Shown: in pieces, positions 1 through 6,777 of the stretch
Numbering within the stretch: position 1 is the stretch's first letter
Layout of the letters: the number at the start of each line of letters is the position of its first letter
NCBI GenBank assembly: GCA_947090365.1
Contig: CAMUNT010000007.1
Coordinates: 1 to 31,608, forward strand
Reading direction: 5' to 3'
DNA length: 31,608 nt
Source: an uncultured Clostridia bacterium
GTDB taxonomy: Bacteria > Bacillota > Clostridia > Christensenellales > Borkfalkiaceae
Position numbers and translations under genes: made by a program
The notes under the pieces: generated by a model
What the model was told of the DNA's origin: nothing
Seen by the model: only the letters and a program-made list of their open reading frames with translations
Databases searched by the model: none

Positions 1-174
1 TTCAAGACTGTCAAGTGCTTTTTGAAAATCACTATCAACATATTCCACCGTCGGATCGCTCATATATTTGCCGTTTTCTTCATCGAACCACATTGCAGTA
101 AGATATGGCAAGTCTGACTTTTGATAATTTCGTACAGTTATTCTTGAAGAAACAAGTGATTTCTCTATTAGCAT
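1..174 (-). CDS. GNAT-family N-acetyltransferase, N-terminal part (cut by window edge)
   Basis: The frame opens with ATG at 174 and runs off the left edge after 58 codons without a stop. A GGAGGACT ribosome binding site lies just upstream (about 180-187). The residues seen (MLIEKSLVSSRITVRNYQ..., then LPYLTAMWFDEENGKYMSDP) match the start of RimJ/RimL-type GNAT acetyltransferases: a first strand with R-x-Y/L-R, then a helix beginning with a D-L-x-x-L element, then a W-x-x-x-x-x-N-x-x-Y stretch. The family transfers acetyl from acetyl-CoA to amines; the substrate cannot be inferred. The acetyl-CoA loop (Q/R-x-x-G-x-G/A) lies outside the window, so the assignment rests on the N-terminus only. 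Confidence 0.6.
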   Translation of the reverse strand, partial: MLIEKSLVSSRITVRNYQKSDLPYLTAMWFDEENGKYMSDPTVEYVDSDFQKALDSLE

Positions 175-453
175 TTTAAAAGTCCTCCGCTAAATTACTG
201 TTTATTGTTAAATGATTATATCATAACAATCTTGAAAAAGCAAACGCCATATACAAACAGTGGCTTTGCAGAAGCTTGCTCTGACAAACGCAAACTCTGC
301 AAAAACACTTGCAGGAATTTGCCGTTTCCCTGCGGGAGCCTCGACAGAGCTTAAGGCTACGCCTCCGGTACGGCGGAGCTTTTATCTCCTCGCGCAAACC
401 GGTGTGTGTTCGTTCCAAAGCGCGGAAAACGTACAACAGAACACTTTATTGAT
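175..453. other. Intergenic stretch with GC-rich, repeat-like block
   Basis: I see no credible gene between the acetyltransferase and the HEPN-like gene. From about 245 to 440 the base composition turns GC-rich compared with the AT-rich genes on both sides. The block contains several short inverted repeats, for example AGCCT...AGGCT near 330-355 and CTCCG...CGGAG near 362-380. Both strands carry short open frames here, but neither has a ribosome binding site or a family resemblance. It looks like a dispersed non-coding repeat or a mobile-element remnant. That is inference, because no second copy is present in this window. Confidence 0.35.
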
Positions 454-482
454 TTGTCAAATTTTAAGATTTATGATATGAT
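454..482 (+). promoter_or_regulatory. Sigma-A promoter of the HEPN-like gene
   Basis: TTGTCA at 454-459 and TATGAT at 477-482 are separated by exactly 17 bp. Transcription would start near 489, some 28 nt before the ATG at 517, with an AAGGAG ribosome binding site between. Confidence 0.6.
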
Positions 483-516
483 AATAAAAAGATACTAGTT
501 TAATAAAGGAGAAAAA

Positions 517-1830
517 ATGAGTACTGAAGATAAGGGGTTATTAATTAAAATTTCTATACTTCAAGAATTTGCACTAAATATTGAATCTGAGAAAAAATTA
601 TATGACCAAATGTTTAAAAATGCTTTGCAAGAAGCAAAAGTAATTAGGGATAAGTATAAATATTCATTGAAGATAGAGGAATTCTTGCAGCGCCTATCCA
701 AATTAGATGAGGAAGATCATATAAGAGAAAAATATGCTGATTTCATAAATCAAGAAATTGATAATGGCATGAAATTTGGTGATGTATTTGACCTTGATAT
801 TGATTCAATAGTAAAAGAAAAGAAAATATCATATGGAATAAGATTAAACAAAGTTAATACGACTCTGTTTCTGCCCACTATAGGAACAGTAAAACTTTAT
901 CAAGCAACTGAGACTTTAAAGTTGATTTCAGAAAAAGTTATAACTGGAGCTATTCAAATTTTCGAGAAGTATTTCGAAAGGTTATTATGGAGATTGATAA
1001 CAACTAAACCGGAAGCGTATCTTCATGATAAAGTTATTTCATATGATAAATTGATAAGCTCGAACTTGGAAAATTTAAAGAATCAATTAATAGGCAGTGA
1101 AGTTGAAAAATTGATGCACGGCGTTAGTGAAACTATTTCAAAAATAAATAAAATACATAAGCTACATTTGGAAAATTTTCAAGAGCTATGGGATAGCTAT
1201 ATAGAGATGGATCTTCATCGCAATATTATTGTGCACAATAATGGAAAAGTAAATAAAGATTATTTAGATGCTGTGCCTAAAAAATATAAGAATGTTAAAA
1301 TAGGTGAACAAATAAAATGTGATAGAAAAATTATTGAACAAAAAACTAACAACTTGATTAAGTTTGGTTATTTATTATTTTATTTGCTTGGAGAATGTTC
1401 AAATGAGTTAACGGTATTAGAAGATACTGCTTTTGATTTTTTACAAAAAGAGCAATGGGAGTTAGCTGAATTTGCTTACGAATTATTAGAGAAAACAAAA
1501 TTAACAACGCATGCAAATAAAACTAATTATGTCATTAATAAATTAAATTCAAAAAAACATATTTATGGTTTAGAAACAGTTAGAAATGAAATAGAAGATT
1601 TGGATATTTCTGGAATGCAACAGCTTTACGAGATAGCAAAAAATCTTCTTTTGGAAAATAATGATAAAGTAACAGAAGAATTAGAAAAATGCTATCCTGA
1701 TACCTATAATTCGTATTTAATATGCACCTGGCCAATTTTTATAGAATATAGAAAAACAAAAGAATATAAAAATTTTCAAGAGAAACATAAAGAGGATTTC
1801 GAAGCTTACGAATTTAATGCTAATAAGTAG
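517..1830 (+). CDS. AT-rich accessory protein with HEPN-like RNx3H motif
   Basis: This 437-residue protein has no family I can name with certainty. It starts at ATG 517 with an AAAGGAG site 6 nt upstream. It is soluble, helix-rich and very lysine-rich, with no signal peptide or membrane segment. Around residues 230-240 it has the stretch MDLHRNIIVHNNG. This fits the R-N-x3-H (Rx4-6H) active-site motif of HEPN domains, and the flanking helices (FQELWDSYIEM before, KFGYLLFYLL after) fit the HEPN helical layout. HEPN proteins are commonly metal-independent RNases in toxin-antitoxin and phage-defence systems. Low GC, position between a possible repeat and an IS remnant, and a nearby defence island support an accessory or defence role. 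It could also be a non-catalytic HEPN or an unrelated helical protein. Confidence 0.6.
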   Translation: MSTEDKGLLIKISILQEFALNIESEKKLYDQMFKNALQEAKVIRDKYKYSLKIEEFLQRLSKLDEEDHIREKYADFINQEIDNGMKFGDVFDLDIDSIVKEKKISYGIRLNKVNTTLFLPTIGTVKLYQATETLKLISEKVITGAIQIFEKYFERLLWRLITTKPEAYLHDKVISYDKLISSNLENLKNQLIGSEVEKLMHGVSETISKINKIHKLHLENFQELWDSYIEMDLHRNIIVHNNGKVNKDYLDAVPKKYKNVKIGEQIKCDRKIIEQKTNNLIKFGYLLFYLLGECSNELTVLEDTAFDFLQKEQWELAEFAYELLEKTKLTTHANKTNYVINKLNSKKHIYGLETVRNEIEDLDISGMQQLYEIAKNLLLENNDKVTEELEKCYPDTYNSYLICTWPIFIEYRKTKEYKNFQEKHKEDFEAYEFNANK

Positions 1831-1961
1831 ATTATATTGAGCAATATAATTCTAAACGCCCACATCCATATTTAGGTTATTCAACTCAAAATAAATATGA
1901 AGAATTGTATAGAAAAAATTCGGACTCAACAGGTTCGGCTCTTATACTCTTTTCTGTTTAA
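1830..1961 (+). mobile_element. IS3-family transposase remnant (C-terminal end of OrfB)
   Basis: Reading from 1830, the frame gives YIEQYNSKRPHPYLGYST and then QNKYEELYRK before stopping at 1959-1961. This is the characteristic C-terminal signature of IS3-family OrfB integrases (Y-I-x-x-Y-N-x-x-R-P-H-x-x-L-G-Y-x-T-P). Only about 43 codons remain. The catalytic DDE core is absent and the frame upstream is closed, so this is a dead remnant. The homology begins exactly at the stop codon of the HEPN-like gene, which suggests that gene's 3' end is a rearrangement junction. An imperfect inverted match (TTATACTCTTTT near 1942 against its complement near 2038-2051) may reflect an old element end. Confidence 0.75.
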
Positions 1962-2090
1962 TTTCCAAATTCGAATTATTTTTGTAAAAAACAAGCAAAA
2001 TAACGGCAAAATACCGTAAAAAACAATTTAAAATATAGAAAAAGAGTATAATTCGGACATCACAAATTCGTATTACAACTCTCATTCAGT

Positions 2091-2111
2091 TGGTGACCCA
2101 TGCGGGAATCG
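2091..2111 (-). repeat. Degenerate copy of the tRNA-Glu 3' end
   Basis: Twenty of 21 bases match the 3' end of the tRNA-Glu at 6129-6149, including the CCA end, acceptor strand and part of the T arm. The match stops where the neighbouring sequence becomes an unrelated hairpin array. A partial tRNA 3' end apart from an intact tRNA is the usual footprint of site-specific integration at that tRNA. Confidence 0.7.
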
Positions 2112-2200
2112 CGCCTTGTGCGGCGCGCAGGGTTGACAGCAAAAGTCAATTGCTGTCAAGTCTGCGGTAGAGCCCGCAGATCTGCGCATACCTTGTATGC
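2110..2200. repeat. Array of four short perfect inverted repeats
   Basis: Four consecutive perfect hairpins occur in about 90 bp: CGCGCC/GGCGCG (2110-2127), TTGACAGCAA/TTGCTGTCAA (2133-2159), TCTGCGG/CCGCAGA (2161-2180) and GCATAC/GTATGC (2186-2200). GCAGATCTGC at 2176-2185 is also a palindrome. They sit between the degenerate tRNA-Glu end and the 65 bp direct repeat, which itself contains an 18 bp-arm hairpin. No T-runs follow, so these are not ordinary terminators. Recombination-site structure or a structured RNA are both possible. Confidence 0.55.
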
Positions 2201-2217
2201 TTGCCTCCCCTCGATTC

Positions 2218-2282
2218 CAACAGACGGGCAAGTAAATTTTAACGGAGTACAGTATTTACTGTACTCCGTTAAAATGGTGACC
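2218..2282. repeat. Left 65 bp direct repeat (candidate att site)
   Basis: This segment matches 6072-6136 at 63 of 65 positions. It contains a perfect palindrome (arms of 18 bp from TTTTAACGG..., central TT, 2237-2274) and ends in TGGTGACC, the last eight bases of tRNA-Glu read on the plus strand. The sequence diverges right after, at the downstream side of the AbiTii gene. With the right copy it brackets the defence island of 3.8 kb. Confidence 0.8.
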
Positions 2283-2309
2283 TGTATTCAGTCTTACTCG
2301 AATAGAGTT

Positions 2310-3311
2310 TTAGCTTTCCTGCATTGATAAAATATCGCCTAAACAAACATAAGTATGTATAATGCATTGTTCAGCATCGTGCTTGGTTATTTCAGAATGA
2401 ACGCCTTTACACTGCAATAAAATTAAATTTTCAATCCAGTCTAAAATATAGATTATACTACTTCCGATTAAAGTATTTTTAGCCGATTTTTCTTCAAGCT
2501 TTTCTATTACAGCAGAAATTTTATTGATATAATGGTCGCCACTAACATCTATTTCTTTTCCTGATTTAGTTTTAAATGTCTTACCAGTAAAATCTATAAA
2601 AGTTTTGTTAAATAATTCGGTCGCAACATCAATAAAAAGCCTTCTACAGGTTGTAACAGCTTGAGAATAAAACTCGGGATTATCTGAATTTATTTTGTCA
2701 TCAATCGCTTGTAATTTTAAAATAGTATCTTTAGATAAGGACGATAAATAATTATTGACCTTTTCTCTATATAAATCAAAAATTGCTTCCGTTGTGTTGC
2801 TAAATGATAATTCAATATAAGTTTTTAACGCATAATCGTAATAAGCAGATGTTAAACTTGCAATTTTTGATTTTGCCTCTGAAATTCTTTTTAATAATTG
2901 ACCCGTTGAATTAGCGACAGTGCTAGTTAAATCTCGCATAGCAGATGTGGCATGTTCTCCACCAGCAGATACACCTGCTGTACTAAAATTCCCAATTGCT
3001 TTATTGGCACTAATAACGTCGCTTTCTAATTCCGAAATAATTTCGCTAAAAATTACTTTCTGCTTATCTTTATTATAGCTTCCTCTACCGTGAATATAGG
3101 CAAGTTCCCATGCTTTATTGATAATATGTCCATCATTTGTTCTTGGATAACCGCCTGTTTCACATTGAAGCCAATAAATTGAATTAATATCATTTAATAA
3201 TCTTGCTATGCGTAAGCATAATAGAGCGGCGGAAGAAATAGAAAGTGTACCAAGTTCTATTCCGTCCAAAATTTTTTTACAGGTTTCTAATGCTTCTTCT
3301 GTTTTTGTCAT
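2310..3311 (-). CDS. AbiTii-domain (abortive-infection type) protein
   Basis: The protein has 333 residues. The N-terminal 50 or so (LETCKKILDGIELGTLSISS then ALLCLRIARLLNDINSIYWL, followed by ETGGYP) match the AbiTii domain: a first helix, an L-S-x-S turn, a helix with A-x-R-I-A-x-x-L, then W-L-x-x-E-x-x-G-Y. Proteins with this N-terminus are described in abortive infection and restriction-associated loci; the biochemical activity is not established. The remainder is helical with a possible hydrophobic stretch near residues 280-300 (SSIIYILDWIENLILL). ATG 3311 follows TTGAGG, 17 nt after the upstream methylase stop, so it is last in the DpnII-like operon and likely co-transcribed. Confidence 0.65.
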   Translation of the reverse strand: MTKTEEALETCKKILDGIELGTLSISSAALLCLRIARLLNDINSIYWLQCETGGYPRTNDGHIINKAWELAYIHGRGSYNKDKQKVIFSEIISELESDVISANKAIGNFSTAGVSAGGEHATSAMRDLTSTVANSTGQLLKRISEAKSKIASLTSAYYDYALKTYIELSFSNTTEAIFDLYREKVNNYLSSLSKDTILKLQAIDDKINSDNPEFYSQAVTTCRRLFIDVATELFNKTFIDFTGKTFKTKSGKEIDVSGDHYINKISAVIEKLEEKSAKNTLIGSSIIYILDWIENLILLQCKGVHSEITKHDAEQCIIHTYVCLGDILSMQES

Positions 3312-3328
3312 ATAAACCTCAATAAATT

Positions 3329-4060
3329 TTACTTTTTAAATACAAACAAGTATTCATGGGCTAACAGCAGAAAGTTATGCTTTATACTGTTAGTTTTCCA
3401 AAAACCTGTAGCTTTGCAATTGTGTTGTTCTTTAATAATGATTTCTTTCGTTTTAAAACCCGCAAGTTCGAATATACGCATAGTTTCAAAAGCAAGAGGT
3501 TGAACCATTCCTTTTTTGCGTGTATCGCCCATAAGAATAGCACAAAATTTGCCTTTCTTTAAAACCCTAAAACTTTCTTCTGCGACTCTGCCAATTTCCA
3601 TTAAAAAAGGTTTAATTGAGAGCAATGACAAATCGCCGTCAATATCTTTACTATAATGAATAATATCTGCATAAGGCGGATGTGTGCAAATTAAATCAAC
3701 GCTTTCATTCTCAATATATAACTTTCTTGCATCGCCCTGCAAAATATCTACTTGCGAATTTTTATCACATTCAAAATCTAATTTTCTTTTTGAAATTTCA
3801 ATAGCATTCGGGTTAATATCAACGCCGATAAAATTGCGTCCTGTCAGTTTTGCTTCAACAGCCGTAGTACCACCGCCGACAAACTGGTCCAAAACAGTAT
3901 CGCCCATTTCAGAATAACGCAATATTATATTTCTCGGAATATACGGCGACCAATTTCCTCTGTATTTTGCATCGTGTGTTGCCCATTTACCCCTGTTCGG
4001 GAAGCTCCAGACAGTATTTGTTTCAAGTTCAAAATTTTCGGGATGTAAAGGAATTTTCAT
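3329..4060 (-). CDS. DNA N6-adenine/N4-cytosine methyltransferase
   Basis: The protein has 243 residues and the motif order X, I, IV. A SAM-binding loop DQFVGGGTTAVEA (about 58-70) is followed by motif II (FIGVDINPNAIEISKRK) and the catalytic THPPYAD (about 125-131), a variant of the (D/N/S)PP(Y/F) amino-methylase motif. There is no room for a large target-recognition domain, which fits short orphan-like or gamma-class enzymes. It transfers methyl from SAM to an exocyclic amine of DNA. ATG 4060 lies 1 nt after the stop of the broken DpnII gene, so translation was coupled. By position it replaces the DpnA-type second methylase of DpnII systems, but DpnA has the beta-class order with ADPPY, so it is not a DpnA orthologue. 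Confidence 0.75.
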   Translation of the reverse strand: MKIPLHPENFELETNTVWSFPNRGKWATHDAKYRGNWSPYIPRNIILRYSEMGDTVLDQFVGGGTTAVEAKLTGRNFIGVDINPNAIEISKRKLDFECDKNSQVDILQGDARKLYIENESVDLICTHPPYADIIHYSKDIDGDLSLLSIKPFLMEIGRVAEESFRVLKKGKFCAILMGDTRKKGMVQPLAFETMRIFELAGFKTKEIIIKEQHNCKATGFWKTNSIKHNFLLLAHEYLFVFKK

Positions 4061-4061
4061 A

Positions 4062-4921
4062 TTATTTAAACAGCTCGTTTACAACGCCATTTTCTAAATC
4101 TGTAATGCAGTAAAGGTTGTCCAACACGTCAAAAGTTTCTTCAAGATTATGTTTTGCCGATTTCCAACCGATACCGTCCGTAAACCAAACGAACGCAAAG
4201 TTTTTAATATCCTTTGCCTCCAAAGCTATATTTTTATAGCTTCTTGCAGTTTCGTTTAATTTTGAGCCACTGCTTGCATAGAAATTTGTTTCAATTCCGT
4301 AAACGGTATTTCCTTTTTTAACTACAAAATCAAAACGCTTTTCTGTTTTACCTGTATTTGATATGCTCGACAAATCTAAGTTCCAACGCCTTTGTATATC
4401 TGATATGTACATTTCTTTAAAATAGTCGGTGCCTTTAACAAGACCTGCTTTAATAAGATAATCTTCAACAAGGTTTTCCATTAAGTGACCGCCTCTATTT
4501 TTGCGACCGTTACTGTCAAGCCCTACTTCAACGCCAGTAACGTAATCAACCAGATTATTGATAATGCGGTTTTCTATTAAATCGAATAGCCCTGTTTGCG
4601 CATAAACATTTTATACTCTTCAACAGAATAATTCATTTTCTTGAAATTGTAAAGATATTCTCCGTCGCCGTCAATAGCATAAATTTCACCACCCCTGACA
4701 GCCAAGAGAACAGGAATGCAATTTAAAATTTTAGAATATTCGGAAATCAACTTTTCAAAATCATTCTCAATGTCCTTTGAGCCGATTAAAGAATTAAGAA
4801 TATTCAATTCAACTTTTATGCTGTCAACGTTGCCGTAAACTTTATCAAAGTTTACGTAATAGCTATAATCGCAAATACTCGACCTAAACGTTTTTAACCA
4901 TTCGTTAAAATTTCTTTTCAT
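4062..4921 (-). pseudogene. dpnII: DpnII/MboI-type GATC restriction endonuclease, frameshifted
   Basis: Two reading frames together make a complete DpnII-family endonuclease of about 286 residues (family about 288). The first frame (ATG 4921 to stop 4577) gives the N-terminus MKRNFNEWLKTF... through FMRKQGYS. The second, one base out of phase, resumes DLIENRIINNLVDYVTGVEV and runs through the catalytic region (RFDFVVKKGNTVYGIETNFY) to the stop at 4062. One missing base near 4578-4582 explains everything; the whole span is 860 nt, one short of a multiple of three. The enzyme cleaves unmethylated GATC. As written it should be inactive unless a sequencing error is responsible. An internal ATG at 4481 could express only the C-terminal half. 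Confidence 0.9.
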
Positions 4922-4930
4922 AAGTTAGCC

Positions 4931-5998
4931 TTAATTGCAGATAAGCAATTCTTTTATTTTTCCACGACCGTCTGACTTGCTGTTTATCATACGGTTTGCT
5001 TCGACTTTTTTAATTTTATACGATCTGTAAAGATCTTCAAAGAATGTATCTTCTTTATTGACATTTTGAGGATCTGAATTGCTCAAAACAATTTTTGCGC
5101 CTGTTTCGTTTATTTCATCAATGAAATGCGCTAAACGAATTTGTTCTCTATCATCGAAAACATCAGCGGTGTATGAAGTAAATCCCGAAGTTTGTGAAAT
5201 AGGCCTGTAAGGCGGATCTAAATAAACAAAACTTCTTTCATCTATTACGCTTTTAGAAAGAGAGTAATCACCGCAAACTATTTCAACGTTTTGCAGTGCT
5301 TTCGAAATGTTGCGCAAATTATCCTCGTCACATATACAAGGATTTTTGTATGCACCCATAGGAACGTTAAACTGACCTTTTTTATTCACTCTGTACAAAC
5401 CGTTAAAGCAAGTTTTATTTAAAAATATAAATAAAGTTGCTTTTTCTACTGAATTGCTTTCATTTAATTCAAGACTATTAAACCTAGCACGAGAAGAGTA
5501 ATAGAAATATTTGCGCCCGTTTTCATCCATAGGCAAAAACAAAAGTTGCATTTCAGTTAGCTTTGATATAAGCGCATTGATATTGTTTTTAATGGCGATA
5601 TAAGCGTTTATAAGTTCGGCATTAATATCACTTATATAAATTTGCTCGAAATCATATTTTGATAAAATATTAAACAGTAATGCGCCACCGCCAACCATAG
5701 GCTCAACGTATTTTATTAAAACCTTTTCGCCGGCAGTGGGAAGCATTTTTTCAAGCTCATTAACAAGCTGACTTTTTCCTCCAACCCATTTAACAAAAGG
5801 CTTTAACTGTACCGCATTTTGCTTTTCGTATCTGACAGTACGTTTATCAACGGGCTTTTCTGCTGTACTTGGTATTATCCACATATTACCGACCATCATT
5901 GCACCCGCAATGCGATTTTCAGAGCATAGGATTGCAACACGCCTTTGAGAAATATTCCATTTTTCAGCCGCCTCTTTTGCGGAAATAAAACTTAACAT
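4931..5998 (-). CDS. Dam-family GATC N6-adenine methyltransferase with N-terminal HTH
   Basis: The protein has 355 residues. After an N-terminal 50-residue helix-turn-helix of the excisionase/MerR kind (ISAKEAAEKWNISQRRVAIL...MWIIPS) comes a complete alpha-class Dam/DpnM methylase: motif X FVKWVGGKSQL, motif I VEPMVGGGALLF, and the catalytic YLDPPYRP, then a conserved L-S-N-S-D stretch. Dam enzymes methylate adenine in GATC, which would protect against the linked DpnII-type nuclease. I chose ATG 5998, preceded by GAGGTG (spacing 4 nt), over an upstream TTG at 6010 that lacks a binding site. The nuclease frame starts 9 nt after its stop. The added HTH could give self-regulation or DNA binding. 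Confidence 0.85.
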   Translation of the reverse strand: MLSFISAKEAAEKWNISQRRVAILCSENRIAGAMMVGNMWIIPSTAEKPVDKRTVRYEKQNAVQLKPFVKWVGGKSQLVNELEKMLPTAGEKVLIKYVEPMVGGGALLFNILSKYDFEQIYISDINAELINAYIAIKNNINALISKLTEMQLLFLPMDENGRKYFYYSSRARFNSLELNESNSVEKATLFIFLNKTCFNGLYRVNKKGQFNVPMGAYKNPCICDEDNLRNISKALQNVEIVCGDYSLSKSVIDERSFVYLDPPYRPISQTSGFTSYTADVFDDREQIRLAHFIDEINETGAKIVLSNSDPQNVNKEDTFFEDLYRSYKIKKVEANRMINSKSDGRGKIKELLICN

Positions 5999-6023
5999 TT
6001 TACACCTCAAACCACATAAGAAT

Positions 6024-6052
6024 ATTATATTCTATAACTCGAATAAAAGCAA
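6024..6052 (-). promoter_or_regulatory. Promoter of the DpnII-like operon
   Basis: On the minus strand TTGCTT (6047-6052) and TATAAT (6024-6029) are spaced by 17 bp, giving a start near 6017 and a short leader. It lies inside the island, just left of the right-hand direct repeat, so the island carries its own promoter. Confidence 0.65.
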
Positions 6053-6071
6053 GCAAATATTTGTTAATTTT

Positions 6072-6136
6072 CAACAGACGGGCACATAAATTTTAACGGA
6101 GTACAGTATTTACTGTACTCCGTTAAAATGGTGACC
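6072..6136. repeat. Right 65 bp direct repeat overlapping tRNA-Glu 3' end
   Basis: This is the partner of 2218-2282 (two mismatches). The last eight bases are the 3' end of the intact tRNA-Glu including CCA, and the palindrome with arms AACGGAGTACAGTA/TACTGTACTCCGTT starts right after the CCA. In the tRNA's direction the hairpin could serve as its terminator, but the T-run after it is short. Confidence 0.8.
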
Positions 6137-6203
6137 CGTGCGGGAATCGAACCCACGATACCACCGTGAAAGGGTGATGTCTTAACCTCTTGACCAACGG
6201 GCC
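6129..6203 (-). tRNA. tRNA-Glu (UUC)
   Basis: All arms fold. The acceptor stem is GGCCCGT/ACGGGTC with discriminator A and an encoded CCA. The anticodon loop CTTTCAC gives UUC, and the T arm is GTGGG-TTCGATT-CCCGC. It is last in a fMet-Met-Glu cluster transcribed leftward, and its 3' end is the apparent insertion point of the defence island. Confidence 0.97.
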
Positions 6204-6242
6204 TTATAAATATGTAAATCGCTTTGAAAGCGGAATTTTCTT

Positions 6243-6320
6243 TGGTAGCGACGGGTGGATTCGAACCGCCGACCTGCCGGGTATGAACCGGCCGCTATAG
6301 ACCAACTAAGCTACGTCGCC
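6243..6320 (-). tRNA. tRNA-Met (CAU), elongator
   Basis: The acceptor GGCGACG pairs with CGTCGCT (one wobble), followed by A and an encoded CCA. The anticodon stem GCCGG/CCGGC with loop TTCATAC gives CAU. The normal acceptor pairing at position 1 distinguishes it from the initiator next door. An Ile2 (lysidine) tRNA also reads CAU in the gene, but the arm sequences fit elongator Met better. Confidence 0.9.
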
Positions 6321-6352
6321 GTTACGCCGCCATAACTAAGGCGGTCAAAATT

Positions 6353-6430
<78 letters not shown>

Positions 6431-6457
6431 ATAACCGCCTTGTTAAAAGGCTTTATC

Positions 6458-6486
6458 ATTTTATTAGATAATTAATTTTTTGTCAA
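6458..6486 (-). promoter_or_regulatory. Promoter of the fMet-Met-Glu tRNA cluster
   Basis: On the minus strand TTGACA (6481-6486) and TAAAAT (6458-6463) are spaced by 17 bp. The start falls about 20 nt before the initiator tRNA. Confidence 0.75.
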
Positions 6487-6555
6487 CTGTTTTTCAAGTC
6501 GTTTGCAAATTATTTTGTAACAGACAAAATTTTATTCGCTCTATACGCAAAATGC

Positions 6556-6584
6556 TTGCAAAAAATTATAACGTTCTATATAAT
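6556..6584 (+). promoter_or_regulatory. Promoter of the ABC-F resistance gene leader
   Basis: TTGCAA (6556-6561) and TATAAT (6579-6584) are 17 bp apart. Transcription from about 6591 produces a leader of about 200 nt before the coding start at 6795, holding an upstream ORF and an intrinsic terminator. Confidence 0.75.
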
Positions 6585-6614
6585 ACTCACATAACAAACT
6601 ACGAGGTGTCGGGA

Positions 6615-6635
6615 GTGAAGAAAGTTTCTTGCTGA
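6615..6635 (+). CDS. Leader peptide MKKVSC of the ABC-F gene (upstream ORF)
   Basis: A six-codon frame, GTG AAG AAA GTT TCT TGC TGA, lies about 24 nt after the predicted transcription start, with GAGGTG 6 nt upstream as ribosome binding site. Its second half (TTTCTTGC, 6625-6632) is perfectly complementary to GCAAGAAA at 6688-6695. A ribosome halted on the peptide would block this pairing and change the fold of the leader. Short peptides of this kind control antibiotic-inducible ABC-F genes (established for vmlR, lsa and msr types). Translation of this one is inferred. Confidence 0.55.
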   Translation: MKKVSC

Positions 6636-6745
6636 ATTTATAACCGTAAGTCAACGGGGTTTTTGCGCCCTTTTGGCCTATGCGAAAGCAAGAAAGATTA
6701 ATCCGTCATTCCCTCAAACGTAGATAATTATATTTGAGTTTTTTG

Positions 6746-6777
6746 AGTTATGAGATTACTTTCTCATAACTTTTTTT
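6746..6777 (+). terminator. Intrinsic terminator in the ABC-F leader (attenuator)
   Basis: The perfect stem AGTTATGAGA/TCTCATAACT (arms 6746-6755 and 6762-6771) leads into a run of seven T, ending only 4-5 nt before the AAGGAGG site of the coding gene. A terminator between promoter and gene means conditional read-through. CTCAAA at 6713-6718 can pair with either of two TTTGAG copies (6733-6738, 6742-6747); the second overlaps the terminator's left arm and could act as antiterminator. Confidence 0.8.

Noticed and set aside
2100..2327. 75-codon plus-strand frame through the hairpin array
   Set aside because: It is produced by the tRNA fragment, hairpins and repeat; no binding site and no protein resemblance.
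2218..6136. CRISPR repeats
   Set aside because: Only two copies of the 65 bp repeat exist and they are 3.8 kb apart with genes between; there is no spacer array and no cas gene.
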